Below, piece after piece: positions 22,395 through 34,293 of a DNA stretch of 64,000 nucleotides; position 1 is the first letter of the stretch; each line of letters starts with the position of its first letter. The stretch covers positions 124,001 through 188,000 of the forward strand of contig JADNYV010000054.1 of assembly GCA_015501055.1 (NCBI GenBank). Direction: 5' to 3'. A program made the position numbers and the translations under genes. The DNA is from Mucidula mucida (lineage: Eukaryota > Basidiomycota > Agaricomycetes > Agaricales > Physalacriaceae). Under the pieces are notes generated by a model that searched no databases, was not told the origin of the DNA, and worked only from the letters and a program-made list of their open reading frames with translations.

Positions 22395-22507
22395 ACTACT
22401 TTTCAAAGATAGAAAGTACATACTTATTAATATTACTCTAGTTCTAGTGCACCTGCCGAGAACACGATCACTGCATCACATGATGTAAACGCCTTCGTCT
22501 TCAAACC

Positions 22508-24165
22508 ATGATGACCTCGACGATAGAACCCGCGCCAGCGCCACTTGAGCCCGACGTACTAGACATAAGGCTAACAATCAAAGAGTTGAACTCGCGGCGG
22601 CTTCTGGCTTCTAGCTCATGGTATGCCATCCACGATCCTGCACTCCGCGTTGGCTGACCGACAGGCTTGGAGAACAACTTTTGTCGATAACTCCGTCAAA
22701 GCGGAAAAGCAACAAGAAGATTACGTTGGAAAGGGACGATGAAGAAGACGCCATACTGGCTGCCAGAGGGTCGATGGATGCACATGAATATGGGAGAGCG
22801 GCACATTTCCTTCGTGACGCGAAGAGTCCGCGCGCGTGGTTCCTCAGCATATACAGTCAATTTCTCGCTAGCGAACGCGCCGCAATCCAGGAATTTCATA
22901 CTATGGACTCCACGCGACACCAGCCCCCAACGCCAGTGAATAGAGCTGTTGCCGATCTATATGCGCTCGTCGCTGGCACTGCTGACCACTGGCTCATGTT
23001 CCTCGAAGGACTCTTTCTTTTCAGACTTGGTCGAAAATCCGACGCCATCACCGTTCTCCTCAATTCAATACACAGATTGCCCTGGAATTGGTCCGCTTGG
23101 TGTCTTCTATGCGACTGCATAGACTCCGAAGCAGACTACACGGCCGTGATAAACCGAATACCCATTTCCAAACGCCATCCCGCAGTTCATATGTTCCAAA
23201 TCAAAACTCTCAATGAGTTGTTTCTGCCATGTCACACTCTGTGTGATACAATGCTCATCGACTTCGAAACGAGCCCTTGGCTGCTCACAGAGAAGGCAAA
23301 AAACTATTATAGCATCGGCGCCGTCCCCGAGGCACAGGCAATATTCGAGTCCATCATTGCGGCACACCCTCTGCGTCTTGATGCAGTGGACACCTTCTCA
23401 TCCCTCCTCTACGTCTCCTTCGATCTAGACAAACTCGCTCATTATGCCACTCGCTTCAAGATCTTCAAAGACCGCCCAGAAGCTTGTATATTCATAGGCA
23501 ATACATATGCTCTTCGCGGAGAGCACGAAAAAGCTATCAAATATTTCATCCGCGCCACAAATCTTCACCCCACCTACGCACCCGCTTATATACTCCTTGG
23601 ACACGCTTATTACGACATGACGAATCACTACGCCGCCATACAGGCCTACCGGCGTGCCCTGCATATAACCAAAAAGGATTTCCGAATATGGTTTGGGCTT
23701 GGACAATGCTATCGTGCCCTGGCAATGCATTCTTACGCGTTGTACTATTATCAGCGCGGTCAGACAATTCGTCCACATGATATCGCTATTTGGGAAGTCT
23801 TGGGCAGTTGCTACGAGGACCTTAATCGCCCACAGGATGCACTGCATGCCTACCAAAGGGCTCTTGATAACTCTCCACAACACTCTCTTCCCACAGTCCA
23901 TCACCGAATGGCCAAGCTCCTACAGTCCCTCGCTCATTTTGAACGCGTCATTGAAATTTGCAGTATCAGCGAGAAGGACACGACGGTTTGGAGCGACCCA
24001 CATATTAACTCACTCCTAGAGGCAGCGGAACTCCATATGAAGGGGGCTGATGGGGATTTGAAACGTGCCAGGGAGTACTTGGACAAAATTGCAACATGTA
24101 CGAATGTTTCTTCCGAAGACGCAAATCGTGCGACCAGGTTAATACCGAACTTGGCACGCGGTTGA
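22508..24165 (+). CDS. CDC23: Anaphase-promoting complex subunit 8 (TPR protein)
   Basis: APC8/Cdc23 is a TPR scaffold subunit of the anaphase-promoting complex ubiquitin ligase. A short first exon (ATG 22508) joins through an intron at ASSSW to one long exon. The N-terminal APC8 domain includes LTIKELNSRRLLASSSW, EYGRAAHFLRD and SPRAWFLSIYSQFLASE. TPR arrays follow: LFLFRLGRKSDAITVLLNSI, ACIFIGNTYALRGEHEKAIK, YFIRATNLHPTYAPAYILLG, then the signature DFRIWFGLGQCYRALAMHSY and WEVLGSCYEDLNRPQDALHA. About 530 residues, slightly short of the family norm because the C-terminal tail is brief. No frame break. Confidence 0.93.
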
Positions 24166-24390
24166 ATAATGCGCAGACGAAATGAGGTGGGGGTTGATTC
24201 AAGCCATGACACAGCGGACGCTAGCAACGATAATGCCTCTGGTAGACTAGCTAATGCGCGTAGTACGGTTTAGTGAATATTGCAACTCATGATCTTAGTA
24301 AAACCTGGACTCTGAGTTCGTCTGCAAGGAAGTACGGGTGAATGGCACAAAGACTACGATATCATTGAGACAAAAAGGATCGAAGAACGT

Positions 24391-24504
24391 CTACTTACAC
24401 TCCCAGAGCGCGACAACAAAAACTGTTATTGCGCTCGCACTCAGCCAGACGAATATATAGCATGAGACCGCAGCAACGACGCTGGCCAAGATGGCTCCAT
24501 TCAT
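24391..24504 (-). CDS. Possible small one-span membrane protein
   Basis: An ATG at 24504 opens 37 codons dominated by one hydrophobic stretch (ILASVVAAVSCYIFVWLSAS and on). The frame is also open upstream to 24723. It lies divergent to the pyruvate carrier gene. It may be a real small protein, the last exon of one, or chance; I do not recognise it. Confidence 0.2.
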   Translation of the reverse strand: MNGAILASVVAAVSCYIFVWLSASAITVFVVALWECK

Positions 24505-24775
24505 GGGATACGGTTGGGATACGGTGCCCAGTTGGTAGAGAGCAGCGGGAGAGAATCTTCTGGCCTGTGGTCGCCGACATACACGGAAACAAGGAGAAGG
24601 TCTTGCAGCCTTCAATAATACAAACTGAGGAGTAAACAGGAGGAGACAGAAGAGGAACACTGGACGATAACCAGAGGATCGGACATCGCAGAGTCTGGGG
24701 TAAGTGTAAGCCTGATGAGTCATCCCATTATTTCGCGACGCCGCTGGCTCTGCTCCTCCCTCTCATTGCTCCATC

Positions 24776-25330
24776 ATGTCTGCACCCGCTAGCAGCGCCA
24801 TGGCTCCAAACTTACCGCTTTCATGAACCACCCTGCTGGTGTGTGTTCCATCGTCTTCTCCGGTGGCGCTCTTTGATACCAATCAATCAATTTCTTGCAG
24901 GCCCCAAGACCGTTTTCTTCTGGGGGCCTATGATGAAGTGGGGTCTGGTCGCAGCTGGTCTCAAGGATATGAGCCGTCCTGTCGAGAAACTGAGTCTATC
25001 GCAAAACTTGGGTGCGTTACAGCCACCTCATACGTTTATTGGGGATGCGCTGACATGCCATCGCCGACAGCGCTCACGGCAACTGGATTCATTTGGGTAC
25101 GATATGCCTTCGTGATTACACCTGTGAACTACAGTCTTGCTGGCGTGCGTCCATTTTCTCTCGTGTATGCTAGCATAACGTTGTTTCTCGCAGGTAAACT
25201 TTTTTGTCGGATTGAGTGGGCTAACGCAAGTCGGGCGTATTGCAAAGTGCGTTACTCATTCCGAATTGCTTCTTGTTTTTTTTGCTCAAGCTCTCTACGC
25301 AGCTACAAATTTGGCTCTTCAACACCTTAG
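24776..25330 (+). CDS. Mitochondrial pyruvate carrier subunit (MPC2 type)
   Basis: Inner-membrane subunit of the mitochondrial pyruvate carrier. The hallmark HPAGPKTVFFWGPMMKWG is present, followed by LVAAGLKDMSRPVEKLS, then ALTATGFIWVRYAFVITPVN, NYSLAGVNFFVGLSGLTQ and a short tail VGRIANYKFGSSTP. Introns lie after HPAG, after SQNL, after SLAG and in the last codons. The expected N-terminus (MSAPASSAMAP then LTAFMNHPAG) is split between two frames: after ATGGCTCCA the AAAC run at 24808-24811 looks one base short. Starting at the later ATG (MNHPAG) would also work, so the break is probable but not certain. Whether it is called MPC2 or MPC3 cannot be told from sequence alone. Confidence 0.9.
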
Positions 25331-25420
25331 ATGTCCCTTATCTATACACTTTTTTCAACCAACCAAGAAATTTCGTCTATGCGTGTGTCCTAAGAATACA
25401 AATGCTACAACCGTCCGAAG

Positions 25421-26065
25421 TTAACGCGAAACCGACGACTTTCCTTTGCCTGCCTTGCCCTCGTCCGACAACACCGGGTCCGCTGTGATTTCTTTTGCCC
25501 GGTCCCACCACTCTGTAATCGAGGATATGATGGCACTGGCATCAATTTGCCCATTGGCCTGAGGCTGGTTACGATCCTGATTCCAAGCACGATGCTGGTC
25601 AAACGACTCCCAGACGCGGGGTCGTTTGGGCAGGTTACGTTTTGTTCGGCTCGAGTGCTGCTCGCTCGCATCGCTGTTGATTGCATCGAGCGCTAAGCCC
25701 CACAAGCTGGATGTGACACTTGTGTTATTCGCTTGCTGGGCCCCCATCAGGTATCCGACCACTGCAACGAGCATCCCAAACAGGACGCCCCATTTGACAA
25801 AGAAGACCCCGGTGCGGAGCATCCAGGATGCAGTGCGATATACGCTCATAAGGGCGAGATAAGCAGTAATGAGGGCAATGAAAGGCGGCAGGAAGGTTTG
25901 AGTGTTCCATTCCGATGGATGTTTTGCCAAGAGCGGCGCGCTAAGCGAGTATACTGCCTGGATGAATGCAAGGCAGTGGGAGAGGATGTTGATGAGCAGT
26001 GAATACGCGGGCGCCGGCAGTTTGGCGTGTAGGAGCTCGAGAACAGGTGCGATGAACAACGACAT
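25421..26065 (-). CDS. APQ12-like membrane protein
   Basis: Single exon, start taken at the ATG at 26065 (MSLFIAPVLELLHAKLP). Three or four hydrophobic segments lie in the first 110 residues: SLLINILSHCLAFIQAVYSL, FLPPFIALITAYLALMSVYR and TGVFFVKWGVLFGMLVAVVG. A polar C-terminus follows with SITEWWDRAKEI and a Lys/Ser end. The pattern (TQTFLPPFIALITAYLAL, YRTASWMLRTGVFFVKWG) resembles fungal APQ12 proteins of the nuclear envelope/ER that affect pore assembly and lipid composition. That assignment is by pattern only. The open frame extends upstream of 26065 but without an ATG in good context and into the promoter of the divergent gene. Confidence 0.6.
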   Translation of the reverse strand: MSLFIAPVLELLHAKLPAPAYSLLINILSHCLAFIQAVYSLSAPLLAKHPSEWNTQTFLPPFIALITAYLALMSVYRTASWMLRTGVFFVKWGVLFGMLVAVVGYLMGAQQANNTSVTSSLWGLALDAINSDASEQHSSRTKRNLPKRPRVWESFDQHRAWNQDRNQPQANGQIDASAIISSITEWWDRAKEITADPVLSDEGKAGKGKSSVSR

Positions 26066-26212
26066 TTCTGATGGTCGTGTCCCAAGCCGCGATCTGACAC
26101 GTGTCTCGTCCTTTATGTCAGCTGTCCCCTCGATCACAATGGCGGGAAAAGCCGGTGTCTGGGCGTATTTGCCCCAGGGGCTGACCTCGGCTTCTCGGCT
26201 TCTCCGGGTACT

Positions 26213-26218
26213 TATAAA
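26213..26218 (+). promoter_or_regulatory. TATA box
   Basis: TATAAA about 90 bp upstream of the start codon of the small conserved protein at 26309, in a pyrimidine-rich promoter. Position suits a core promoter element. Confidence 0.45.
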
Positions 26219-26308
26219 GTTGTTCGCATACCCTTCTTCGTTGCCTTCCTTCTGCATCACAAGTCTGAAGTCCTCCGTCCCGTTTCAATTTTTATCCTTC
26301 CTCCCACA

Positions 26309-26959
26309 ATGGCTATGAAACGTAAATTTGAAGGTGCCCAAGACGCGACCCACAAGGTAGACGCGCCCATATCCTCCGCTTGGACCGTGTATATTAATTC
26401 CGCTATAGGATGCGAAACAGGTCAAGCTCGTTCCTTTCCCAAACTCTGACGACCTCGACACCGATGTCGCAATGACCGATGCTGAGCCTTTACTCTATTC
26501 TTCGCACCACATTCGTGCCTCGTCGAATGTCAGTTCCGCCTCTTCCGACGACAGTGAGGATTCTCGTGAGTATCTCCTTTTTCACGTGACCCCTGTTGAT
26601 TGCTCCCACAAGCATGCTACCCTTCGTTCGACCTTTACCCGCTTCCGTTTTTCGGCGCCAGTGGATCCGTCGATACGAACTCACACAGTTTTGCTCATTA
26701 TTCAGCTCAAGCCTCCGTCGGCCTCCTTCAACCCAGGAATGACTTTGTCCATCACGGGTAGGTGTAACGTTCTAATCTTATCGGCGGTTTCTATGTGTGG
26801 ATTTGTTGCTGTATGCTTACATGGCCTTTCCTCAATAGCTCGAACTGCTCGCAAATACCCAAACTCAAGGTCGCCTGCGCTTCTTCCATCGGTGGTCAAC
26901 GTACGATGTGGAGTTTCTGCGAACAATGTGGCGCCATCTCCATGGTCGACTCCGAATAA
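26309..26959 (+). CDS. Small conserved basidiomycete protein, unknown function
   Basis: Not a named family. Four exons join to about 145 residues: MAMKRKFEGAQDATHK, DAKQVKLVPFPNSDDLD, a Ser-rich acidic stretch (SSASSDDSEDS), CYPSFDLYPLPFFGASGSVD, SVGLLQPRNDFVHHGSN, and a C-terminal block CSQIPKLKVACAS, RTMWSFCEQCGAISMV. The four or so cysteines at the end, including CEQC, might bind metal. Donors are GTAGAC, GTGAGT and GTAGGT. The C-terminal motif reads like a conserved domain that I have no function for. A nuclear role is conceivable from the N-terminal KRK but unproven. Confidence 0.7.
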
Positions 26960-27614
26960 ACCGACTCCAGATACACATCCCCTCCCATCCTCTTTCCTTC
27001 ATCTTCCCTTGCTCTATATTTGCTTTCATTCGACTCTTTTATGCTATCTTATCCCTTCCATTATTCTTTTGTAACAGGCGACTCTCCCTCACCATCATCT
27101 CACCATATGATTAAAAGACCGTCGACGTAACCCAGCGCTCTACTAGTCGAAACTGCTCGTCACGTACGGCCTCAAACGTCGCCACCGAAAAATGCCTCCA
27201 TACATGGTCAATCTTCGTGTATATTACTTAGTGCTCCGGACATTCTGTTACACTGTATATGTATCTTGTTGCTGAAAGATATTTATTATTGCTATTTGAC
27301 AGCCTGACCCACGATAACCATGCCTTTGCCTCTAGACACTGACAGATGTAATAGTGATCCGCGGGGACCGTATCTTCGACCTTTGGGAGTCAGTTATATG
27401 TTCTGGCACTGGCTGTTATGACTTGGCAGAGCGGTTCACCACGCTACGATCAGTGGCGTACTTGAGTCCTCTTGAATTCATGAGTTCTTCCCGATAATTG
27501 GTTATCGACTTTGGTGGCTGGATTTAGACGCTGGGTGGCTTCTTTTACGGAATCCATATTTAAGATGGTCCACTTTATCACCTCTCTTAACCGCTGCCTT
27601 CTTACTCATTGACG
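26960..27614. other. Intergenic, no gene seen
   Basis: About 650 bp of AT-rich 3' flank and promoter. Short open frames only, no motif, no RNA gene recognised. Confidence 0.5.
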
Positions 27615-27995
27615 ATGGGAAACGCCAGCTCCATCCCTCAAAACAGCTCGCCGCTCGTCGTCAACTGGGATGGCAAGTCCGCAATCATCTCGCGCCACAT
27701 ACAGTACGAGGTAGCAATCGTGAACTTACATGTCCGATCTGTTGACATATACCCTCAGGATGCTGTCGCCGCAGTCAAAGCTGTGCGGACTTTCAAGGAG
27801 TCGCTGTCTCACCATGAAATTTATTTCACCGCCTATCTACCCCAGATCGGGGAGGAGGAGTTCGAGTTGAGCGAGGATGCATGGGGCAAGGTCCTCGAAT
27901 CTATCACCACCCTCAACGTGCATGTTGTCGGCCAAGATGGTGCGCCATTTTTCCAACCCCTAGCCGTAGGTGGCGACTTGACGCTGGATAGATAG
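27615..27995 (+). CDS. Small hypothetical protein with in-frame intron
   Basis: ATG at 27615 opens MGNASSIPQNSSPLVVNWDG. The frame is open to the stop at 27995, but it probably contains a 48-nt intron (GTAGCAATC...CCCTCAG) after RHIQYE, so that DAVAAVKAVRTFKESLSHH follows. Both spliced and unspliced forms stay in frame. Acidic overall with no membrane segment or catalytic motif. Gly at position 2 could allow N-myristoylation (MGNASS), which is inferred from the motif only. No function known to me. Confidence 0.58.
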   Translation: MGNASSIPQNSSPLVVNWDGKSAIISRHIQYEVAIVNLHVRSVDIYPQDAVAAVKAVRTFKESLSHHEIYFTAYLPQIGEEEFELSEDAWGKVLESITTLNVHVVGQDGAPFFQPLAVGGDLTLDR

Positions 27996-29612
27996 GCAAA
28001 ACCCCGCGGTACACACCCCCGCACCGCCGTACGAAGTGAGCACGAATGGGTATCAGAAAATTAAATAAGAAGGCGATAGTTTTGTATAGGTAGCGCAGAG
28101 GAAGCGAATCAGACTTATATAAATCGCCACACGAGCGAGCCACTCGAGAACATGATCTTCAACTCGACAAGCACCTCACTGGCACTAAATTTTGCATCGC
28201 TCGCCAACTGAACCCAGCAGAAGACCGCCGCTCTATCACCGACATTCTAGTGGTCATGGGTACCCTCAGGTCTCGTACTGTGCCGTCCACCTGGTTCCTC
28301 TTCAGGTCTCAGTCCCAACAAGCCGATGTCCTTGGAATCATCCCAAGCTGGACTGTAAACTTACGTTTTCGTCTAGACATACATTTAAGATTGAGAAGTG
28401 ATGTGGCCTGCCTGCCTCCGATCTACCAGCAGTGAAATTTGCGGATTTAGTTGCTCGCAATTTCCACATTTACTTGCCATTATTACAGTGCTGTTAGTAT
28501 CTGTTCGTCTCATAAATGAGTAAGCTGCGGACTGGCTTCTTATTTGAATCATCTCAACCTTGGTTGTACTGACCTGAGAGCGTGGGAACACTTAACGAAT
28601 GAAAATCCGGAATAGGCTCAGCCATTTTGATTAAGACCCTCATCCCCACCTTTTTCAGCAAACTTGTCACGTTTATTGATTCTGCGTGCTTGACGCACGT
28701 TGTACCTTGTGCTAAACGACGGAGAGACAGAGAGGATATCATCGTACAATTCGGACGCGGCGGACTTAGAAATTTCGAGTTGTTGGTTGGTTGTAGGCAG
28801 AGTGAAGACGAAATTCATAAGGTAAGGGAACGACGCCCACTAGTTCTATATATAACGTTCAAAACCTCGTGACTAGCTCAAGTCGTTAGCCTGAGAATGG
28901 CCCCATATATCGCACTCGTCACGGTGAAGTTAATATTCCTTCTACCCCCTTCAGCTGGACACGAGTGGTGCAGTCCCATCAAAGCGAAACGTCTGCGCGA
29001 ACTCTTGACCTCGCCAAGACATTGTATCATACGTATGGGATGCTTCGCAATGCCGTCCTATTCTTGGCCCTGCGTTTAGCTCACTCCGTGAACAAGAAAT
29101 CCGCAATGGAAAGAATCTATACGCATCACGCGAGCAGCACCAGTCATCGCGAGGCCATCAAGGTTTACTCAGCTGTGAGAAGTTTTCGGTGAGGCATTGC
29201 CGACTGACCCATTATTCCAGTGGCTTCCCGTCACTTCATACGCTCAACAGAATAGTAATACATTTGAGTCGATGCGAGTCTACAGTCATCCACAGCAGCG
29301 CATGCGGGTGGTCGGGGTGGACTTGGACCTCCACTGACTGCGAGGTATGGGTCATTAATTGACTTCGGACTTCTGTAGGAACACAGTTGTGGAATTGGAC
29401 TGCATTTCACATCAAAAGCAGAACAATTCGGGTCCGTTCCCGACAAAACAAGTCATATGAACCTGTTTCTAACGTGTTTTTTATTGTGGCAAGTGGAACG
29501 TACGTTATCCCACGGAACAAAACAACTCCACTCTGACGTTCACCTGCTCCAGTATTATCTTAGAACATATAAACAGCTTCTTACTCAAACAGTCCCCATA
29601 CCCCACGCCATC
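27996..29612. other. Longest gene-poor stretch (1.6 kb)
   Basis: No convincing gene. Several short frames occur on both strands (for example 28965-29192 plus), none with recognisable motifs, conserved splice joins or transposase, reverse-transcriptase or integrase signatures. It could be a decayed gene or element. The right end (about 29500-29612) must hold the promoter of the sugar transporter. Confidence 0.45.
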
Positions 29613-32263
29613 ATGGAGAAGCCAGCTGTGGAGAAGAACGATTCTGGTTCCTTCCACGAAGAGAGGCCTTCCTCGGTCATCTCTTCCACGAATGCGAAGC
29701 TTGCTAATCCCCTGGCGGGCCTCTCACATGAACAGCTCATGCATGGCGCGAGGGAATTCGCGAAGCAGTATGATCTAGAGGACCTCTCTGAGGAGCTTCA
29801 GAAAGGCGCGCTGATTGCGCAAGACCCTCTTGCGTTCGAGCGTCTACCGATGCTCGACGATGCGGACAGGAATATTCTGAGGCGTGAGATCACTCATCGG
29901 TGGGATCAGCCAAAGACACTCTATTATTTGGTTATCCTTTGCTCTGTGGCAGCCGCCGTCCAGGGAGTAAGTCCTCGCTTTGTCACCATGAATGCTGTTT
30001 AAGTTGACCCCTCTGCATAGATGGATGAGAGTGTCATTAATGGGGCACAGCTCTTCTATCCACAACAACTGGGTATCGAACAAGACGGTCCTAACGCTTC
30101 ACGGAACCAGTGGCTGCTGGGTTTAGTCAACTCGGCACCATACGTGAGTAACTTGCTTCAGTGGTGAGATTTAGAACTGACCGTTTTGACTTAGCTTTGC
30201 TGCGCTGTTCTGGGTTGCTGGCTAACAGATCCGGTGCGCCTTTCATCCATTGCGAAATGAAATCTAACTCGATTTTCAGTTGAACAAGCTCTTTGGTCGC
30301 CGAGGAACAATATTCATCACCGCCCTATTTTCCTTCTTGACTTGCATCTGGCAAGGAGTTACAAATTCATGGCCGCACTTGTTCGCAGCCCGCTTTGTAC
30401 TTGGTTTGGGTATCGGTCCCAAGAGTGCTACTGTACCCGTCTATGCTGCTGAATGTGAGTGCTGTGGGCTCTTAGCATACACCATCTCAATGTTCTTGCC
30501 CTCTCTCAGGTGCGCCTCCGCCAATTCGTGGTGCTCTCGTCATGATGTGGCAAACTTGGACTGCGTTCGGAATCATGTTTGGATTTGTAGCCGATTTGGC
30601 GTTCTATCATGTCCCGGATAAACCCCATATTACCGGCCTCAACTGGCGTCTCATGTTGGCTAGCGTAAGCTCTGCATGGTTGACGAGTCATTCATTATAG
30701 CTGAATGACCGTAGGCCGGTGTACCCGCTTTGTTCATCGTTGCTCAAGTGTTCTTTTGTCCGGAGTCTCCCCGTTGGTATATAATGAAAGGTCGTTATCG
30801 CGATGCTTTTAACTCTTTGGCAAGACTACGGCATAGCCGTGTGCAGGCCGCTCGAGATCTCTACTGTACGTTGTCTTGGTGCAGTCTGTGTTGAATGGTA
30901 TTAATTGATGAGCGATAGACATTCACGTTCTTCTCGACGCTGAGAATAAGATCACGCGGAACCAAAGCAAACTCGTCGAACTTTTCACAGTGCCTCGTAA
31001 CCGACGCGCGGCACTGGCGTCTTTTATCGTTATGTTTATGTGCGTATACTTTAGTTTCCATTCTTAGCTGTTGATGTTGATGGCTGTCCTTCATAGGCAA
31101 CAATTGTGAGTTGGGGAAAGATTTCGTTTATTTGAACGTGAACTTGATCTATTCGTCATGATAGCTGCGGTATCAATGCGATTGCATACTACTCGGTTCG
31201 CTGAATGCCTTCTTTCTACAAACTGATTATTCAGTGCTTCGTAGTCAAGCATCTTCTCACAAGCTAATTTCTCCGACATCCAAGCTCTTATTGCGTCTTG
31301 GGGTTATGGGATGGTAAACTGGATATTCGCTCTCCCGGCTGTCTATACCATTGACACATTCGGTCGTCGTAATTTGCTGCTCACGACATTTCCTTTGATG
31401 GCGGCGTTCCTACTTCTAACGGGTTTTGCCTTGTAAGTTCTAACATTTATAGTGGGCCTGGTAGCTAACTTCCTCCAGCTGGATTCCGGAAGACGCTGGT
31501 AGAGCTCGGATTGGCGTCGTAGCATTGGGAATATACTTGTTTACCGCATGTTACTCTCCTGGTGAAGGACCCGTTCCGTTTACGGTCTGTTCCAAGTTCA
31601 ATTCAGTGCCGTGAGATGTTGCTGATCGGTTTCTTGGCTCCTAGTATTCCGCCGAAGCGTTTCCCTTGTACATCCGCGATGTGGGCATGTCGTTTGCTAC
31701 GGTATGTTGTCCTGCATTCACTATGGTTCGAATACTCATCTTCTCATCCAGGCCGTTCTTTGGTTCTTGTGAGTACCGTGTGACCCAATACGAGGACGCC
31801 TCGCTGACGATGTTTGCAGTAACTTTATTGTTTCAATAACGTTTCCGAGACTGGTGGGTGCATTTCGACCCCAAGGCGCTTTCGGGTGGTATGCGGGATG
31901 GAAGTAAGCTTCATACCAGCGTTACTACTCTTCTCATTGACCATGCGTTTTCAGCGTGTTTGGATTCTTCGCGGTATTACTTTTCCTTCCAGAGACTAAA
32001 GCTCTCTCTCTGGAAGAACTCGACCAAGGTATCCTCTTTGCAATCGACGGCCAGAAATTGGACTCTAATAATTCCTCTCAGTCTTCAGCGTCCCGACGCA
32101 TATCCATGCCGCTTATCAGATCAAAGCGCTTCCTCATAACATCAAGAAGTACATTTTTAGGATGAAAGTTCCGGACTTACCGCCGTTGTATGAGCACGAA
32201 GGGACTGTAGGATACGATGACATGAAGAGAACATACGCACCTGGCGGAGTAGGCGCTGCTTGA
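29613..32263 (+). CDS. MFS sugar transporter
   Basis: A major facilitator of the sugar porter family. The N-terminal cytoplasmic part has [18 protein letters not shown] and the characteristic [18 protein letters not shown]. Then come [26 protein letters not shown], the loop [34 protein letters not shown], the PESPRW motif, [25 protein letters not shown] and [11 protein letters not shown]. It ends [16 protein letters not shown], the usual C-terminus of this basidiomycete subgroup. About 12 introns, with joins that I checked in frame (for example VPFT joining [14 protein letters not shown]). The P-E-S and P-E-T-K signatures identify the family; the sugar cannot be told. It may transport hexoses, myo-inositol or another polyol. 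Confidence 0.92.
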
Positions 32264-32455
32264 GGAAATGATCCTGAATACGTTTGCAATATATTCAATG
32301 TATTACCATCAGTAATGTTGACGAATGAATGGTGTGAAGACTATAGCTTGAATAGGGCGGATCAACGAGCAGAGTAACAAGTGTCACGCACGTCATCTTG
32401 GCTGTACCATAACCAATACCACCTTGATGGTATTCAGCACTGGTTGAAAACTGTC

Positions 32456-33882
32456 ATGACCCAGACGACTTATCTCCAATACGAGGCGCCTTGTATGTAT
32501 ACTACTCTGCGTATGGCCAAAATTCGTAGTGACTCGTTGCAGGGCCTGTCCACAGCTTAGATTGGTGCAAGACACCAGCGCCTGGCCAGCACCTGTGGGC
32601 GCGATCTGCATATCGCCTTGGGATCGCCTCCTTCGTCGAGAACTATAACAATCGCATAGCCGTTGTCGGCCTGCAAGATGAACGGGTCCTCGTCGAGGAT
32701 GACTATACGGACTACCCCGACTTTGCAACCCTTTGCGAAGTCGCTCATGGATACCCCGCGACGAGTCTACAATGGCAGCCAGCATCCGCTGCTAGCCATG
32801 CTTGGTCAAATAAGTCGCCATCGACAGAGCTCTTGGCAACTACGGGCGATGCATTACGCATATGGGAGTATGTGAGCGATACGGGCTCACAGATGTCAGG
32901 TTATGTAGGGAGGCAGAGTGCACCAGTGACACACAATTTGTCCCTAAAGACTGCTTTGTCTGGAGTACGTTAACTCTGTTTTCGAGCTTGTTTTGCGTGC
33001 TGATACTACTCCAGCAATCCAAGGTCCAGAATCAGTCCACAGGCGCACCATTAACCAACTTTTCCTGGAACGAGAAGGTTCCCAGTCTAATTGTCACGTC
33101 TTCTATTGATACGACGTGTACCGTTTGGAATATCGACACCGCTGCGGCCGTCACGCAGCTCATTGCCCACGACCGCGAGGTCTACGACGTCGCTTGGCTG
33201 CCCAATTCAACCGATATATTTGTTTCAGTAGGGGCTGATGGCAGTCTGCGCGCGTTCGACTTGCGGAGCCTGGAGCATTCTACCATCTTGTACGAAACAC
33301 CAGCTCCCAAAAATGTACCAATCCCATCTGTTTCTCCCTCCGCTTCGGCGCGACCACCGACATCGCCATTGCTCAGAATAGCATTCAACCCATCAGACTC
33401 GAACTACATGTCCACTTTTCATATGGATGGATCGGAGGTTCAGATTCTTGATATGCGAAGTCCCGGACAACCTGTGATAGAACTGAAGGCGCATCACGCA
33501 CCAATCAACGCGTTAGGATGGGGATCTGCAGAGCGTCCTCTGCTGGCAACAGCTTGTAAGCTGCATTCACTTTGAAGCATTAAAATAAAGTTAACACGAC
33601 TTAGCGGATGACTGCCAGCTCCTCTTGTGGGATCTCGCCAATTATACTCAGCCGGGCACGTCGCCCCGCAGCGCAGGATCACGCTTAAATTCTCCGAGAC
33701 CGGACGTGAAAAAGCGGGTAGTAACTGAACCAGTAATGGCGTACACTGCGCCCAGTCCGATAACTAACCTTGCTTGGTCTCCTTTGATCAAAGGGATGAC
33801 GATGAACAGCGGGTTCTCCACGGGAACAGGGGAATGGGTGGCGATAGCAAGCGGGAAGTCAATCAGGGCTCTTAAGGTGTAG
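32456..33882 (+). CDS. WD40 protein DCAF7/WDR68 (HAN11) orthologue
   Basis: A WD-repeat scaffold of the AN11/TTG1/WDR68 family, which bridges DYRK-type kinases and other partners. ATG at 32456 gives MTQTTYLQYEAPWPVHSLDW. Later blocks are YRLGIASFVENYNNRIAVVG, DDYTDYPDFATL, YPATSLQWQP, LATTGDALRIWEY, NFSWNEKVPSLIVTSSIDTT, CTVWNIDTAAAVTQLIAHDREVYDV, SVGADGSLRAFDLRSLEHST, and a last repeat SDDCQLLLWDLANYTQP. It ends SIRALKV. The family has a strongly conserved IDTTCTVWDI stretch, present here with one change. A Pro/Ser linker inside repeat 4 (PSVSPSASARPP) is expanded relative to animals. Introns are short; no frame break. Confidence 0.92.
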
Positions 33883-34293
33883 CAAGACGTGGCAGGACCT
33901 GATTTTGGACAGTGCACGCGACAAGGAGGCTCGTGGCTTCTACATTGGTGTGATAAGGCTGGAGGAAGACTTTCTTGGGAGAATGCCGAGCGACACACCT
34001 GGACCTACGCAGACAGTGACAGATGAGAAGCATGGACAACATGAATTGTATCGCGAGCCTGTAGCTGTTATCAACGTATCATACGACGCGCCCTGCGCTC
34101 TCATGTGTTGAAATGTTCTTATCAAACTGAGGATGGCTTGTGGTCAGGCACATGCTTCCGATCTGCTCACCGCGTGGAATAAACCACCGAACCACTTGCT
34201 CCGAGTTGTTCGCCACGCTCAAGCTCTTTAAATACGCGCTTGACCTTTTGATGCCGTGTTTAGCCTCTTGGTTCCCGCCGCCGTCGTCCCGCC
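33883..34293. other. Intergenic region with TATA-like promoter
   Basis: About 410 bp. A plus-strand open frame (33905-34111) has no recognisable content and is taken as 3' flank. A TTTAAATA element at about 34227, some 65 bp upstream of the nucleoside transporter start, is a plausible core promoter. Confidence 0.4.
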
